A DNA stretch of 64,000 nucleotides from Pseudomonadaceae bacterium (GTDB taxonomy: Bacteria; Pseudomonadota; Gammaproteobacteria; Pseudomonadales; Azotimanducaceae). Every line of letters begins with the position of its first letter. Within the stretch, counting starts at the first letter, position 1. The translations under genes were made by a program, and so were the position numbers. Below the pieces are notes generated by a model. That model was not told the origin of the DNA and made no database searches. It saw nothing but the letters and a program-made list of their open reading frames with translations. Shown here piece by piece: positions 8,746 through 18,272 of the stretch. The stretch covers positions 62,001 through 126,000 of the forward strand of contig JANSXA010000001.1 in assembly GCA_024743175.1 (NCBI GenBank). The letters run 5' to 3'.

Positions 8746-9885
8746 CTATCGTACTGCTCCAACGCTGGAAAAATCAGGAACGGATGAGCCATCCCACGGT
8801 AAACGAATGTTGTTACTGCCTGTAATTCCAGAACCAAGGCCAACCTCGCTGGCACCATCACCACCAACATAATAAATCGGCGAATCATTCACTGTGGCCT
8901 GATTGCCTGAGGCGAGTTCCTCAGAATAGAACCAGAATCCATCATTAGCATAGCGTGTAACCCGTTCGAATACGCCATTTCGAATCTGTGGCCCTTGTGA
9001 ACCTGCCGTTCCATCAATCTTAAAAGTTCCGCGTACAGTAGAATCAGCCATATAGACTTCGTCTGTAGGGGTGCCTCCATCACCATGGATCCTGAATGCG
9101 CTAGTCGCCGTGCCGTTATCGTTAATCACTGAATCAACAACGATGTATTTCGATAACTGAATAACTCTATGAGTCTGGCCCTGTGCCCGCAGTTTCACGT
9201 TCGCAAAAATCAGATTCGTTGAGTTATTGCGTGAAGCCCCATAAAAGGCGTAATCACCCGAAGAGCTGCCGTTGATATGATTTATAGTGACATTCACCAA
9301 AGCCATACGATCCCAACCCGCAAGCCCTGCGCTGGCGCTATTGCCTCGGAAATCGTTTAAGCCTTCAGTAGCGTTGTTAGAATCTGTATCGAAATAAACA
9401 TCATTGAACATAAGATCATTTACAGGGTGTATCAAAATGCTGCCACCGGCAAAATTGCCGCCAGTAAATCGAATGCGATTAAGCCTGGACGGCGCATTAA
9501 AGGAGTTTATCGTTAACCTTCCAGAGATTGTGATGTTGTTTGCCATTTCTACATCAATATCGTTTGCGGTTACGTTGATATTGCCGCTGAAACTGTTGGT
9601 AACAACGATCCTGTTTCCATTTATGGACGCCGCAGAATTGAACTCCGATGCATTAGAAACAGTTACCGTACTGGTGGTAACCGGCTCAGCAGGCCATTGA
9701 TAGTCAAACGGTATAGTCCGCGTCCCGCCTGCTGTGAGGTCGTACGGAGTATCGCTAGTATTGCAGTTGGTACCTTCGACACATGGTGGGCGTGGTTCTG
9801 CTGCGACTGAAGCGCAGCCTAGAACTATGAGGAACACTGAAAAGATTTTAGAGAATGACGACAAGGTTGTTACTGCGAATCGCAT
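8746..9885 (-). CDS. Exported right-handed beta-helix protein
   Basis: The product has 379 residues. The N-terminus is a signal sequence (KIFSVFLIVLGCASVAA); cleavage could follow Ala-Ala, or the Cys in VLGC could be lipidated. The mature part is rich in Asn, Ser, Thr and Gly with short hydrophobic repeats such as NRIVVTNS, NITISGRL, NLIFANVKL and EVYMADSTV, the rhythm of a parallel beta-helix. Such folds occur in polysaccharide lyases, epimerases and depolymerases. I see no definite catalytic signature. It is flanked by two SGNH hydrolases, has its own terminator and lies within a polysaccharide locus. A glycan-processing or glycan-binding role is inferred only. Confidence 0.7.
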   Translation of the reverse strand: MRFAVTTLSSFSKIFSVFLIVLGCASVAAEPRPPCVEGTNCNTSDTPYDLTAGGTRTIPFDYQWPAEPVTTSTVTVSNASEFNSAASINGNRIVVTNSFSGNINVTANDIDVEMANNITISGRLTINSFNAPSRLNRIRFTGGNFAGGSILIHPVNDLMFNDVYFDTDSNNATEGLNDFRGNSASAGLAGWDRMALVNVTINHINGSSSGDYAFYGASRNNSTNLIFANVKLRAQGQTHRVIQLSKYIVVDSVINDNGTATSAFRIHGDGGTPTDEVYMADSTVRGTFKIDGTAGSQGPQIRNGVFERVTRYANDGFWFYSEELASGNQATVNDSPIYYVGGDGASEVGLGSGITGSNNIRLPWDGSSVPDFSSVGAVR

Positions 9886-10255
9886 CGAAAGTTCCTCATA
9901 GTGGTGTTAACGCTTGGACGAGAATTCTGAAAGTGAGGTCGTTTAAAAGACTGCTCAAGCTAATCTAGCTCCTGAGCTTAGTTGCATTGGGAATGTAAGA
10001 ATGTGCGATGGATCACTAAAAGAACTCATTTAGAATTTGGGTGCTTCGTGCTCCCTAATTGACTAGAGCTGCAAGCTCATTATACGAAATTAAAGAAGTA
10101 TAGCGAAGAATTCCTTGAAAACTTAATAATCAAGTCAACGGGAATCGATAATCCTGCCTTGCCACTTGATGTTCTTTATTAAGATTATCTTTGAATTTTA
10201 TTAGATTTTTAAAAATCGCCTAATCATGTACTTTGTTTTGTATTGCAAAACTCCA
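9886..10255. other. AT-rich intergenic region upstream of the beta-helix gene
   Basis: These 370 bases separate two minus-strand genes and look AT-rich, especially 10140-10240. No reading frame here is convincing. The region must carry the promoter of the beta-helix gene, but no clear sigma-70 or sigma-54 box stood out. Confidence 0.4.
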
Positions 10256-11374
10256 CTAGTTCTTTTTCGTTACACCATGCTGCGAAACGACATAGGGGAC
10301 AAATTCCTCAGCAATGATAGTTGCGACAATTTCCGCGCCTTCGTTCGTATAGTGCATCCAATCGTAATAGTACCGTGAATCCTTAGGCATTTTCTTTGCA
10401 AGGTCAATGACGGGAACAGAGGCTTCTTTTCCTATTCGACGGGTAACATCATTATATTTTTCCAAGATCTGCCAGGTTAACGCGGCAGTTCTACCTGCAA
10501 ATTCGAGTTGCCCAATACTTACCCCTGTCGATGGGTCGACCACATCCCCCCAAAGCGCGGGCTGTGTTACGAAAATAGGTTCTATACCGTTGTCTCGAGT
10601 AAGCGAGATAATCCTGCGTACGCGAGTTTCGAAATCCGGAAGGGCTTCTAGCGCTTCTTTTTCAACAGCATCTTCCTCTGACGCGGACATGGTTTTTGAT
10701 TGCGCATCTTCGAGGTCTAGCTGCCATTGATGTCCGAGCCCCAGTTGTTTAGCTTTCAAAGAGCGATAGATGGCTTGAACCGTTGAGAGCGTTTCGCTCA
10801 AAGAAACAATTTTATTTCTGAATGATTGGCCTTCAAATTCAATGCTCTCATCGAAATGTCGTCTCGCGTCGACACCCGTATCATTTACTCCAATCAAGAA
10901 AACAGTGTAGTCAGGCTTCAAGCCAATAATCATCTGCTCTAGCAAGCGTATGTGTCCAAATGTTGAATGACCATCAAAGCCGGCATTGTTGACCCAAGTC
11001 TTTTCGAGCCTGTTGGAGAGATGTCCCTGCAGTAGCGATGGCCAGTCTTTTCCATCGGTTAAAAAAGCGCATTCAGTAGTACTTCCTCCAATGGCCAAGA
11101 CCGTTGTAGTATTTTTCCAATCCGCTGGAGGATTGGGGCCTCGAAAGCCTAAAATGTTTCGCGAATGAATAACTTCAGAATCTAACTTGTCATTCTCTGC
11201 CGGAATCGTCCAAACAAGGCGTTTGTTTATCGGGAGAATGATTTCGGTGCCTCGTACCGAAGTTAAAACTGGGTTGTATATCCGAAGTGCAATTTCAAGT
11301 AACAGAAACGTGACGGCACACACAATAGTAAATGCTAGAAAAGACTTTTTTAGGGTCCTAAAACGCTTCTGCAT
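10256..11374 (-). CDS. SGNH/GDSL-type hydrolase, membrane-anchored (second of three)
   Basis: This is a 372-residue protein with a basic start and one N-terminal membrane helix (FLAFTIVCAVTFLLLEIAL), so the catalytic domain should face the periplasm. The SGNH features are Ser98 in AIGGSTTE, GFDGHSTFG for the Gly block, LIGVNDTGVD for the Asn block, and DWMHYTNEG near the end carrying the Asp and His. It differs clearly from the neighbouring SGNH protein at 7353-8465, so the two are not a recent duplication. It is divergent from the third SGNH gene at 11745. A role as O-acetyl esterase or transferase on the exported glycan is likely but not proven. Confidence 0.8.
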   Translation of the reverse strand: MQKRFRTLKKSFLAFTIVCAVTFLLLEIALRIYNPVLTSVRGTEIILPINKRLVWTIPAENDKLDSEVIHSRNILGFRGPNPPADWKNTTTVLAIGGSTTECAFLTDGKDWPSLLQGHLSNRLEKTWVNNAGFDGHSTFGHIRLLEQMIIGLKPDYTVFLIGVNDTGVDARRHFDESIEFEGQSFRNKIVSLSETLSTVQAIYRSLKAKQLGLGHQWQLDLEDAQSKTMSASEEDAVEKEALEALPDFETRVRRIISLTRDNGIEPIFVTQPALWGDVVDPSTGVSIGQLEFAGRTAALTWQILEKYNDVTRRIGKEASVPVIDLAKKMPKDSRYYYDWMHYTNEGAEIVATIIAEEFVPYVVSQHGVTKKN

Positions 11375-11744
11375 AAGCTACTCTAAAAGTCGGGATAGGG
11401 GCGTCTAAGATACCATACACTGAACGCCTTGATGGCTCCAACCAGCGATCTGGGGACCTATGTTGCGTTTGCAGTGTGAATGCGTGATCTATTCCTACAG
11501 AACTGAGGATCGTTTAAAGAGTAATAGACTTTATCGCGAATCAGGGTTGTAAACGCTACGTGCTGTTAGATGCGAAGTCAGCCGATACCACAATTTAAGT
11601 ACTGCGATCTCGGGACAATATTTATTGCAGCTGTCTGCTTCCAGGGAGGTAGAATTAGGGGTTCTGGCTGTACTCCTGTATACGACGTCAAGAACCGATA
11701 TTTCCTGCAGAGGTATGATGAGGCGCTTTCAGAATAAGAGTCCT
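11375..11744. other. Divergent intergenic region between two SGNH genes
   Basis: These 370 bases separate the divergent SGNH genes and should hold promoters for both. The frame of the plus-strand gene is open from 11625, but that extension has no hydrophobic or conserved character, so I treat it as non-coding. I see no clear promoter boxes or hairpins. Confidence 0.4.
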
Positions 11745-13112
11745 ATGAACGAAACTACAAAAATCTTTTCTTCCCCAGTGCGTTACACATTGATCTTCGT
11801 AGGCTTTATTTTATGTGCATGGGCATTGAGCGATGACCTTCTTATTGGCGGTGGGCCGGGATTCGGATTTGTTCAAGGTGCTGTATTGCTGGCTGGTGTG
11901 GTTGCGCTATTAGGAGCCTTATTGCCTCAAGGTTATGGTGTGGGGTTGCTAGTTACTTATATTTCTCTGTTTGGAGCCCTAGCTGTCGGTGAAGTCGCAT
12001 TGCGAGCTGCGTTTGCCGCCAAGTTCGATTCAGCATTCGAACTTAACGATCGTTATCTATACGGGCTCAGACCCAGAGTTTTTAAAGAATTTGTTCATTT
12101 GCCGGCCAACGGTGGGACTTCACACGTTTATCGAATCAATACAGATGGTTTTAGAGGAGATGAATTACTTGAACGAGACGAAATCTCCAAACGGGTAATT
12201 GTCTACGGGGATTCGTTTATTCACGCTGCTTTTTCAGAATACTCGAAAACCTTTCCTGAGCAACTTGAAAGAATGCTGAAAAGCCATGAAGCAGGTGAAG
12301 TCGAGGTTATCAATGCTGGTGTAGCAGGCTATGGTCCAGATCAGATTGCGATTCGGATGCGTAGTGAGATCAAAGAGCTTCGTCCAGATCTCATATTGGT
12401 TTCGATTTTTTCGGGCAATGATTTTGGTGATCTGGCCAGGAACAAACTTTACAAACTGAATGTTCAAGGGGCAGCTATTCCAAATAAGCCAACGATAGAC
12501 CCTGAGATTGTCTTCCAAGAGATGTTAAGTCAACGGGAATTGCGCATTCGCCGTTTGATCCGAAGCATACTTGCCTCGGCTAGACGACCATCGCATGTGC
12601 GAGACCCTGAGACGACCTTGCAGGAGGCTTTTGATCAGCACGTTCGAGAATATGAAGAGTTTGCAATACTCGGCGACAACGTTGTGCGTGAACTACGCTC
12701 AGATCCTTACTCCGCAGATATCAGCCTTGTAGCCAATCAGCCATCGGCGTTATACAAAATTAAGTTGATGACTCGCGTTTTGAAGGATATTCAAAAAACA
12801 GCTGATGCATTGGAGATACCATTGGTGTTCATGTTTATTCCACACCCAATTGACGTCACTATGGGTAATCACGAATCGGGTGTAGTTGACAATTTGCTTT
12901 GGCCAGACTACGACCCGAACAAATTGATCAACACACTTGAACAAATTTGTCTTCCCAATAATATGCGATGTGTTTCTTTGCTCGAACCTTTTCGTGCTCG
13001 AGGTGGTGAAAACCTGTATCTAAAAGGTGGCGATGATCATTGGAATGATTCTGGGCAACAGCTGGCTGCCAAGGAAGTGATCAGTTTTCTTGAAAAGAAC
13101 GCGCTTCTTTAA
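11745..13112 (+). CDS. SGNH hydrolase-like protein with N-terminal membrane helices (third of three)
   Basis: The product has 455 residues from the ATG at 11745. ATGs at 11715 and 11718 and an upstream start at 11625 are also in frame, but the sequence before MNETTKIF looks unrelated to the family. Three membrane helices fill residues 12-90, followed by a periplasmic SGNH domain with the nucleophile Ser157 in VYGDSFIHAA, a Gly block in NAGVAGYGPD, an Asn block in SGNDFGDL and GGDDHWNDSG near the end for Asp and His. The added membrane part resembles membrane-linked O-acyl modification enzymes. It is followed 57 bases on by the AsnB-type gene. Confidence 0.8.
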   Translation: MNETTKIFSSPVRYTLIFVGFILCAWALSDDLLIGGGPGFGFVQGAVLLAGVVALLGALLPQGYGVGLLVTYISLFGALAVGEVALRAAFAAKFDSAFELNDRYLYGLRPRVFKEFVHLPANGGTSHVYRINTDGFRGDELLERDEISKRVIVYGDSFIHAAFSEYSKTFPEQLERMLKSHEAGEVEVINAGVAGYGPDQIAIRMRSEIKELRPDLILVSIFSGNDFGDLARNKLYKLNVQGAAIPNKPTIDPEIVFQEMLSQRELRIRRLIRSILASARRPSHVRDPETTLQEAFDQHVREYEEFAILGDNVVRELRSDPYSADISLVANQPSALYKIKLMTRVLKDIQKTADALEIPLVFMFIPHPIDVTMGNHESGVVDNLLWPDYDPNKLINTLEQICLPNNMRCVSLLEPFRARGGENLYLKGGDDHWNDSGQQLAAKEVISFLEKNALL

Positions 13113-13169
13113 TAGTTGAGCGCAGTCACCTTTTCGTATGTCTGAGTTTAAGGTACGGGACCAATATCT

Positions 13170-15089
13170 ATGTGCGGTATCGCTGGGCTGATAAACAGTC
13201 AGTCATCGGGAAACGTTAAAATAGTCGAAGCGATGTTGAGCGCCATGACACATCGAGGCCCGGACCAAGACGGACTGTGGTCGGCGTCAACAAACGGGCG
13301 CGAACTCCTCCTCGGGCATCGACGATTATCAATCATCGACTTAAGCGAAGCGGGCCGACAACCTATGGTCCATCCACAGGACAATGTCGTGCTTTCTTAT
13401 AATGGGGAGTGTTACAACTTTGTAGAGTTACGCTCTGAACTTATGGAGTGCGGGCATGAATTTGTCTCTAGTTCAGATACAGAAGTATTGCTTGCAGCGT
13501 ATGTTGAGTGGGGTGAACTCGCGATCAGTAAGCTCAGAGGTATGTTTGCATTAGCAATATGGGATCCGAAAGTTCAAGCGCTCATTTTGGCGCGTGATCG
13601 CCTGGGCATCAAACCTTTGTATTTTCAAGAGCGTAGTGGAAGATTTGCTTTCGCCTCGGAACTGCGAGCCATCCTGCTTGCATCAGAAGATGTACCAAGA
13701 CTTGATCCGGTATCACTCAACGCATACTTATGGCACGGCTTTGTGCCGGGCCCACGTACAATGGTACGAGGCATACAACTTCTCGACGCTGGATGTACGC
13801 TTAGGGTAGGTGTTGATGGATACTGCGAATCCTCCAAAAAATACTGGCAGATCCCGATGCCGAAAACTCGGCCTGATTTGGTAGAAGCCAAAATTGATGC
13901 GGTCAAAGAGCTTGAATCTGCCGTTGAATTGCGTCTTGTTAGCGATGTACCTTTGGGAGTTTTCCTCAGCGGTGGCGTAGACTCCTCAGTTCTCGCAGGC
14001 TTAGCACAAAAGGTTTCTGATCAATCAATTCGAACTTTCAACATACGCTTCGACGAAGAGGGGTATGACGAGTCTGGCTACGCACGACGGGTAGCCGATT
14101 CGTTGGATACTGATCATTCAGAAATCCTCATTGATGAGCGCGCATTCAACGTAGGTTTAAGTGATGCTCTCGACTCTCTTGATCAGCCTACTTTCGATGG
14201 AATTAACACATTCTTCGTCAGTAAAGCTGTGCGGGATGCGGGGTTGACCGTTGCGTTGTCTGGCGCAGGAGGGGATGAATTGTTTGGCGGATACTCATCA
14301 TTTATTGATATTCCCCGAGCGAAAAAGCTATCGAGGTTATCGAACATACTCCCGTCCTCACTGACCAGCGCTGTTGGTCAATTGGGTGCAAGAATTCTGT
14401 CAGGCGCCGGGTCTGAGATAAGACCGCAGACTCGCTTCGGTAAATTAGAAGACTTGCTTGATACTCGCGGCGATGTGCTGAAACTTTACCAGGTCTCGTA
14501 CTCTCTTTTTTCAAGAGAGTTCCTGGCTACTTTGCTGCTCGAAGCGGAGCCAGTCCTCCCGTGGGGATTGGAGAAGAAGCGTTTTGCGGACCTACAAGAA
14601 CAGACGCGGCATGCAGACGTATTGGCTGCTATTTCGCATATGGAGCTTGCTAGCTTCATAGGTGAACGATTACTGCGGGATACGGACACTGCAAGTATGG
14701 CAGCATCGCTGGAGGTTCGAGTGCCTATGCTCGATCACATTTTCGTAGAGAAGTTGGCTGCACTAGACTCAGCAACTCGTTATGAACCCGTGCGCGGCAA
14801 ACAATTTTTGAAAGATCTCATTGCTGCTGATCTCCCCGCAGACATTTTCGACAGACCAAAAGCTGGTTTTGAAATTCCACTTGAACTTTGGTGTCGTCGA
14901 TCTTTGAAAGATGAAATGGAAGGCTGTTTTTCTGATCTTGTTACTATCAATGCTATGGGTTTGAACTGTGAAACGGTTTCGCGAGTATGGCGTGCGTTTA
15001 AGAAAGGTGGCGCTGGTGTTTACTGGTCTCGGGTATGGGCGCTCTATGTTCTGATCAGATGGTGCAAGCTACATGGCGTATATTTATGA
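13170..15089 (+). CDS. asnB: Asparagine synthase (glutamine-hydrolysing), AsnB type
   Basis: This 639-residue protein begins MCGIAGLI, so after removal of Met the Cys2 nucleophile is available for glutamine hydrolysis. The class II glutaminase domain covers roughly residues 1-200 (HRGPDQDG and SYNGECYNF segments). The synthetase domain carries the pyrophosphate loop FLSGGVDSSVLAGL near residues 265-278 and ends in a conserved region (DRPKAGFEIPL). The enzyme uses ATP and glutamine-derived ammonia to amidate a carboxylate. Members inside polysaccharide loci often amidate uronic acid or amino-acid substituents rather than make free asparagine; that reading is favoured here by the SGNH, carbamoyl- and chain-length genes around it. 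Confidence 0.9.
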   Translation: MCGIAGLINSQSSGNVKIVEAMLSAMTHRGPDQDGLWSASTNGRELLLGHRRLSIIDLSEAGRQPMVHPQDNVVLSYNGECYNFVELRSELMECGHEFVSSSDTEVLLAAYVEWGELAISKLRGMFALAIWDPKVQALILARDRLGIKPLYFQERSGRFAFASELRAILLASEDVPRLDPVSLNAYLWHGFVPGPRTMVRGIQLLDAGCTLRVGVDGYCESSKKYWQIPMPKTRPDLVEAKIDAVKELESAVELRLVSDVPLGVFLSGGVDSSVLAGLAQKVSDQSIRTFNIRFDEEGYDESGYARRVADSLDTDHSEILIDERAFNVGLSDALDSLDQPTFDGINTFFVSKAVRDAGLTVALSGAGGDELFGGYSSFIDIPRAKKLSRLSNILPSSLTSAVGQLGARILSGAGSEIRPQTRFGKLEDLLDTRGDVLKLYQVSYSLFSREFLATLLLEAEPVLPWGLEKKRFADLQEQTRHADVLAAISHMELASFIGERLLRDTDTASMAASLEVRVPMLDHIFVEKLAALDSATRYEPVRGKQFLKDLIAADLPADIFDRPKAGFEIPLELWCRRSLKDEMEGCFSDLVTINAMGLNCETVSRVWRAFKKGGAGVYWSRVWALYVLIRWCKLHGVYL

Positions 15090-15182
15090 CGCTAGACATT
15101 GCACTTGTGTATTATTCAACATTGTGGCGACTATGTAATATAGGGTCGCTTAAAGTGAATAGTTGAGCATAATAGCGTCATT

Positions 15183-16754
15183 ATGCATCAAACCTATCTT
15201 GAAATTCTCCGTATCCTCGCAGGCGCATGGAAGCAGCGCTATGCTGGCTTAGCTGCAGCATGGCTTGTGGCAGTTGCTGGTGTTGTTTTTGTGGCGATGC
15301 AAAAAGACGTCTACGAAGCAAGTGCAAGAGTCTACGTGAATACTGCCTCACAGTTACGGATGTTGCTTGGGGACCAGATTGTTGATTCTAACGTTGAAGA
15401 TCAGCTTCGTTATGTTCGTGAAGCGTTGCTTGGGCGGCCGCAGCTTGAACATGTCGCACGTGAGGTAGGTTTAATACTCGAAGATGACCCTCCGGAAGTA
15501 GTAGCCGCGATAGTTGGAATGCTTTCTTCAAATATTCAATTGGTTAGCGCAAGTGAGATGTCACGACAATCCCGTTTCAGGGGGCCCCAAACAGATGACA
15601 CTTATTTTATCAGTTACCACAATAACGATCGGCAGGTTGCTTTAGCAGTAGTTCAGAAACTCCTCAGCATATTTGTGGAAGATACATTAGGTGCTAAACA
15701 GACGAGTTCAAGAGCAGCAGGAGAATTCCTATCCGGACAAATCGCGGAATATCAGGCCCGCCTGCAGAGTGCGGAGGCTGCGCTTGCTGATTTCAATCGT
15801 CGAAATTTCGATAAACTGCCGAACCTGCAAGGGGGATATTTTCAAAGGCTCCAAACAGCTCGGCAGAACATGGAGGAGAGCAACCAAGCACTCAATCTCG
15901 CAAACTCCAGACTGGATAGCATTGAACGGCAAATGCGCGGCGAAGCACCCCGTCTCACAGCTGGCGGGCAGATGGATCCAAATAGTGTTGAGTCCAGAAT
16001 CCTTGTCGCGCAAAGCCAATTGGATAGCTTAAGGCTCAGATTTACTGAGGAACATCCAGATGTGATTGCTGCGCGAGAAATTTTGACCAGCCTACGTAAA
16101 CAAATTGCTGAACTCTATGGCGACCGAGCTGACCTTGATGCGCCTTCGAATAACCCCGTGTTTCAGGCGCTGCAAATTTCTCGTAACGAAATAAAGACGG
16201 AAATAGCAGAGTTGAGCGCCGAGTATGCTCAACGTCGTAGTCAAGTGCGCGAATTGGAAGGGTTGATAGGTGAAATGCCTGAAGTCGAAGCTGAGATGGC
16301 GCGACTGACCCGTGACTATGATGTTATTCGAAACAATTACCAGGCGCTTCTGAGTAGTCTGGAGCGTGAAAATCTAAGCCGTGAAGTGTTGGAGAGCGAC
16401 GAAATGGAGTTTCGTATAGTAGACCCTCCTACAGCTGGTATTGAACCCGTTGCCCCCCGGCGTGCTCTATTCACCGCTTTTGTAATGATGCTGAGCCTCG
16501 GCGCCGGTTTTGTTGTTGCTTACGTGTTAAACCAGCTTCAGCCAGTAATCGATCGCGTCGAGACGCTGCAGAAATCCCTCAATCTACCAGTAATTGGATC
16601 TGTCAGCATTTCAGATGGAGGCGGTGCGTTGGCGGCGCTTGGCGGTGCTCGCGCGGTAGTCTATTTTTGCCTGCTTGGAGGTCTGTTGATACTGGTGATG
16701 TCACTTCTCACACTATCAGAAATCATCGGGCCGGGCCTAGTTAGTTTTCGCTAG
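15183..16754 (+). CDS. Polysaccharide chain-length determinant (Wzz/GumC-type)
   Basis: This 523-residue polysaccharide co-polymerase has an N-terminal membrane helix (AGLAAAWLVAVAGVVFVAM), a long periplasmic part with coiled-coil character (about residues 170-400), and two C-terminal helices (ALFTAFVMMLSLGAGFVVAYVL and VVYFCLLGGLLILVMSLL). The YEASARVYVNTASQLRMLL opening closely resembles the chain-length determinants found with XrtA/PEP-CTERM polysaccharide loci. No tyrosine-kinase domain is fused. It should set the chain length of the polymer made by the polymerase encoded 79 bases downstream. No exosortase gene is visible in this window. Confidence 0.85.
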   Translation: MHQTYLEILRILAGAWKQRYAGLAAAWLVAVAGVVFVAMQKDVYEASARVYVNTASQLRMLLGDQIVDSNVEDQLRYVREALLGRPQLEHVAREVGLILEDDPPEVVAAIVGMLSSNIQLVSASEMSRQSRFRGPQTDDTYFISYHNNDRQVALAVVQKLLSIFVEDTLGAKQTSSRAAGEFLSGQIAEYQARLQSAEAALADFNRRNFDKLPNLQGGYFQRLQTARQNMEESNQALNLANSRLDSIERQMRGEAPRLTAGGQMDPNSVESRILVAQSQLDSLRLRFTEEHPDVIAAREILTSLRKQIAELYGDRADLDAPSNNPVFQALQISRNEIKTEIAELSAEYAQRRSQVRELEGLIGEMPEVEAEMARLTRDYDVIRNNYQALLSSLERENLSREVLESDEMEFRIVDPPTAGIEPVAPRRALFTAFVMMLSLGAGFVVAYVLNQLQPVIDRVETLQKSLNLPVIGSVSISDGGGALAALGGARAVVYFCLLGGLLILVMSLLTLSEIIGPGLVSFR

Positions 16755-16832
16755 TTAAAAACTGAGACTCCTTTATGCGTTCAACCGTCCGTACGTTAGA
16801 TAAGGTTAGTATTGCATTTAAGTTTAATCTAA

Positions 16833-18272
16833 GTGTTTGATTATCCTGTAGCGGCTCTTGCCCAATTCGGGTTCTTCTTCTTTTCCTTTTATCTATTCGG
16901 GAAACACACCCCAGCTAAAGCTGGCGCGTTGGCTGTTCTGACTGGTTTACTGTTTTTACCTGATGTCACCCTGATTCGTGTGCTAGACGTTGTGCCAATG
17001 GACAAGAACAAAATCGTTTTTCTAGGTGCGCTCCTCGGATTGATTTTCAGGCAGAATAAACATTTTTTAGAAGCTCGGCCTGGTTCTACTTTGGTATTGA
17101 TTATGCTGCCGTTGCTACTGATTAATATCATTGGGTGGCAAACCAATCTCAGTACACTGCTTTCTCAAGGCGAATTGCAACCCGGTTTGAGCTTCGCCTG
17201 GGTACTTGGCCAGTCAATCGATGATTTCTTCCGATTTGCACTACCCTTTATCGTCGCTAAAGCGCTAATAACCAGCGCTCAGGATCTGAGGACTTTCTTC
17301 TATATCGGCGTCGGATTGGGGCTTATCTATACTTTTCTCGCTGTGTTTGAGCTTGTTATGGCGATACCATTTCGTGTGTTTCAGCTCAGTGACTATCTCT
17401 ACAGCGTGCCAGTTCGCCCCCAATTTCGATATGGACTTACCGAGCCTGTTGTGTTCCTCAGTCTTGGGCATTCACTTGCTACTTTTATGGTCTTCCCATT
17501 TGTAGCAGCAATAGCCTTATTAAAAAGCCATGCGACAGTTGATTGGAAAGGCATAACTCGCGTGCGCCTAATAACATTTGTCGGTTTGTTATCAACACTG
17601 AAAGTCGCAAGCACTCTATTTGGCCTCGCAGCGGCAGCTGGTATGACTTTTTTCAAAACGCGATTACTTTCCACGTTGTTATGGTTAGCAGCATTGTTCG
17701 TTTTAACTTATCCAATGATGCAGGTAGTTGACGCTTTTCCGGAGGATGTTCTTGTAAGCATTGCATCCGAATACAATGCTGAGCGGGGACGATCCTTTGC
17801 CGGGCGATTTTATGAAGAAGAATTTATTCTCGATCGGATGGGGTCCAGGATGTTATTTGGTTGGGGTCACTTTGGACGTATTCCTGATGCTGATATCGTC
17901 GGAGCAGATTCGGGAGAACCTGGATTGGACGCGTGGTGGGTGATTCGTCTTGGTATGAGCGGTTTAGTTGGTGTGCTCTTCGTCTTAATCTTGCTGACAA
18001 TTCCGGTTTTCAGTATCCGCCGACGCTTTAGCATAATCGAGTCTGAAGAAACTAGGTGGCTACTATGCGGGTTGATGATTTGTCTAGTGATCCGGATAGC
18101 TGATTTGTTGTTGAATGGTTGGTGGAATAGCTTGCCTGTGTTTTTTGCTGGAGCATTGATGGGTATCAGCCTCGCGATAAAAGAAAACCCATACGAAGCG
18201 CTTAATCTGGTCGATGGGCCGCAAATGAGACCGAGCCGGCCAGATGCAGCTGCCTCTCAAACTCGTCGATAG
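16833..18272 (+). CDS. O-antigen polymerase/ligase-like membrane protein (Wzy-type)
   Basis: This 479-residue protein has about ten membrane segments and one larger extracytoplasmic loop (about residues 295-370, with NAERGRSFAGRFYEEEF and WGHFGRIPD), the layout of Wzy polymerases and O-antigen ligases. It likely joins repeat units delivered by the flippase. The start is GTG; no in-frame ATG lies close by that would keep the first helix. The last 71 bases overlap the 3' end of the convergent methyltransferase gene. Its place directly after the chain-length determinant supports the polymerase role over a ligase, though the two cannot be separated by sequence alone. Confidence 0.75.
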   Translation: MFDYPVAALAQFGFFFFSFYLFGKHTPAKAGALAVLTGLLFLPDVTLIRVLDVVPMDKNKIVFLGALLGLIFRQNKHFLEARPGSTLVLIMLPLLLINIIGWQTNLSTLLSQGELQPGLSFAWVLGQSIDDFFRFALPFIVAKALITSAQDLRTFFYIGVGLGLIYTFLAVFELVMAIPFRVFQLSDYLYSVPVRPQFRYGLTEPVVFLSLGHSLATFMVFPFVAAIALLKSHATVDWKGITRVRLITFVGLLSTLKVASTLFGLAAAAGMTFFKTRLLSTLLWLAALFVLTYPMMQVVDAFPEDVLVSIASEYNAERGRSFAGRFYEEEFILDRMGSRMLFGWGHFGRIPDADIVGADSGEPGLDAWWVIRLGMSGLVGVLFVLILLTIPVFSIRRRFSIIESEETRWLLCGLMICLVIRIADLLLNGWWNSLPVFFAGALMGISLAIKENPYEALNLVDGPQMRPSRPDAAASQTRR

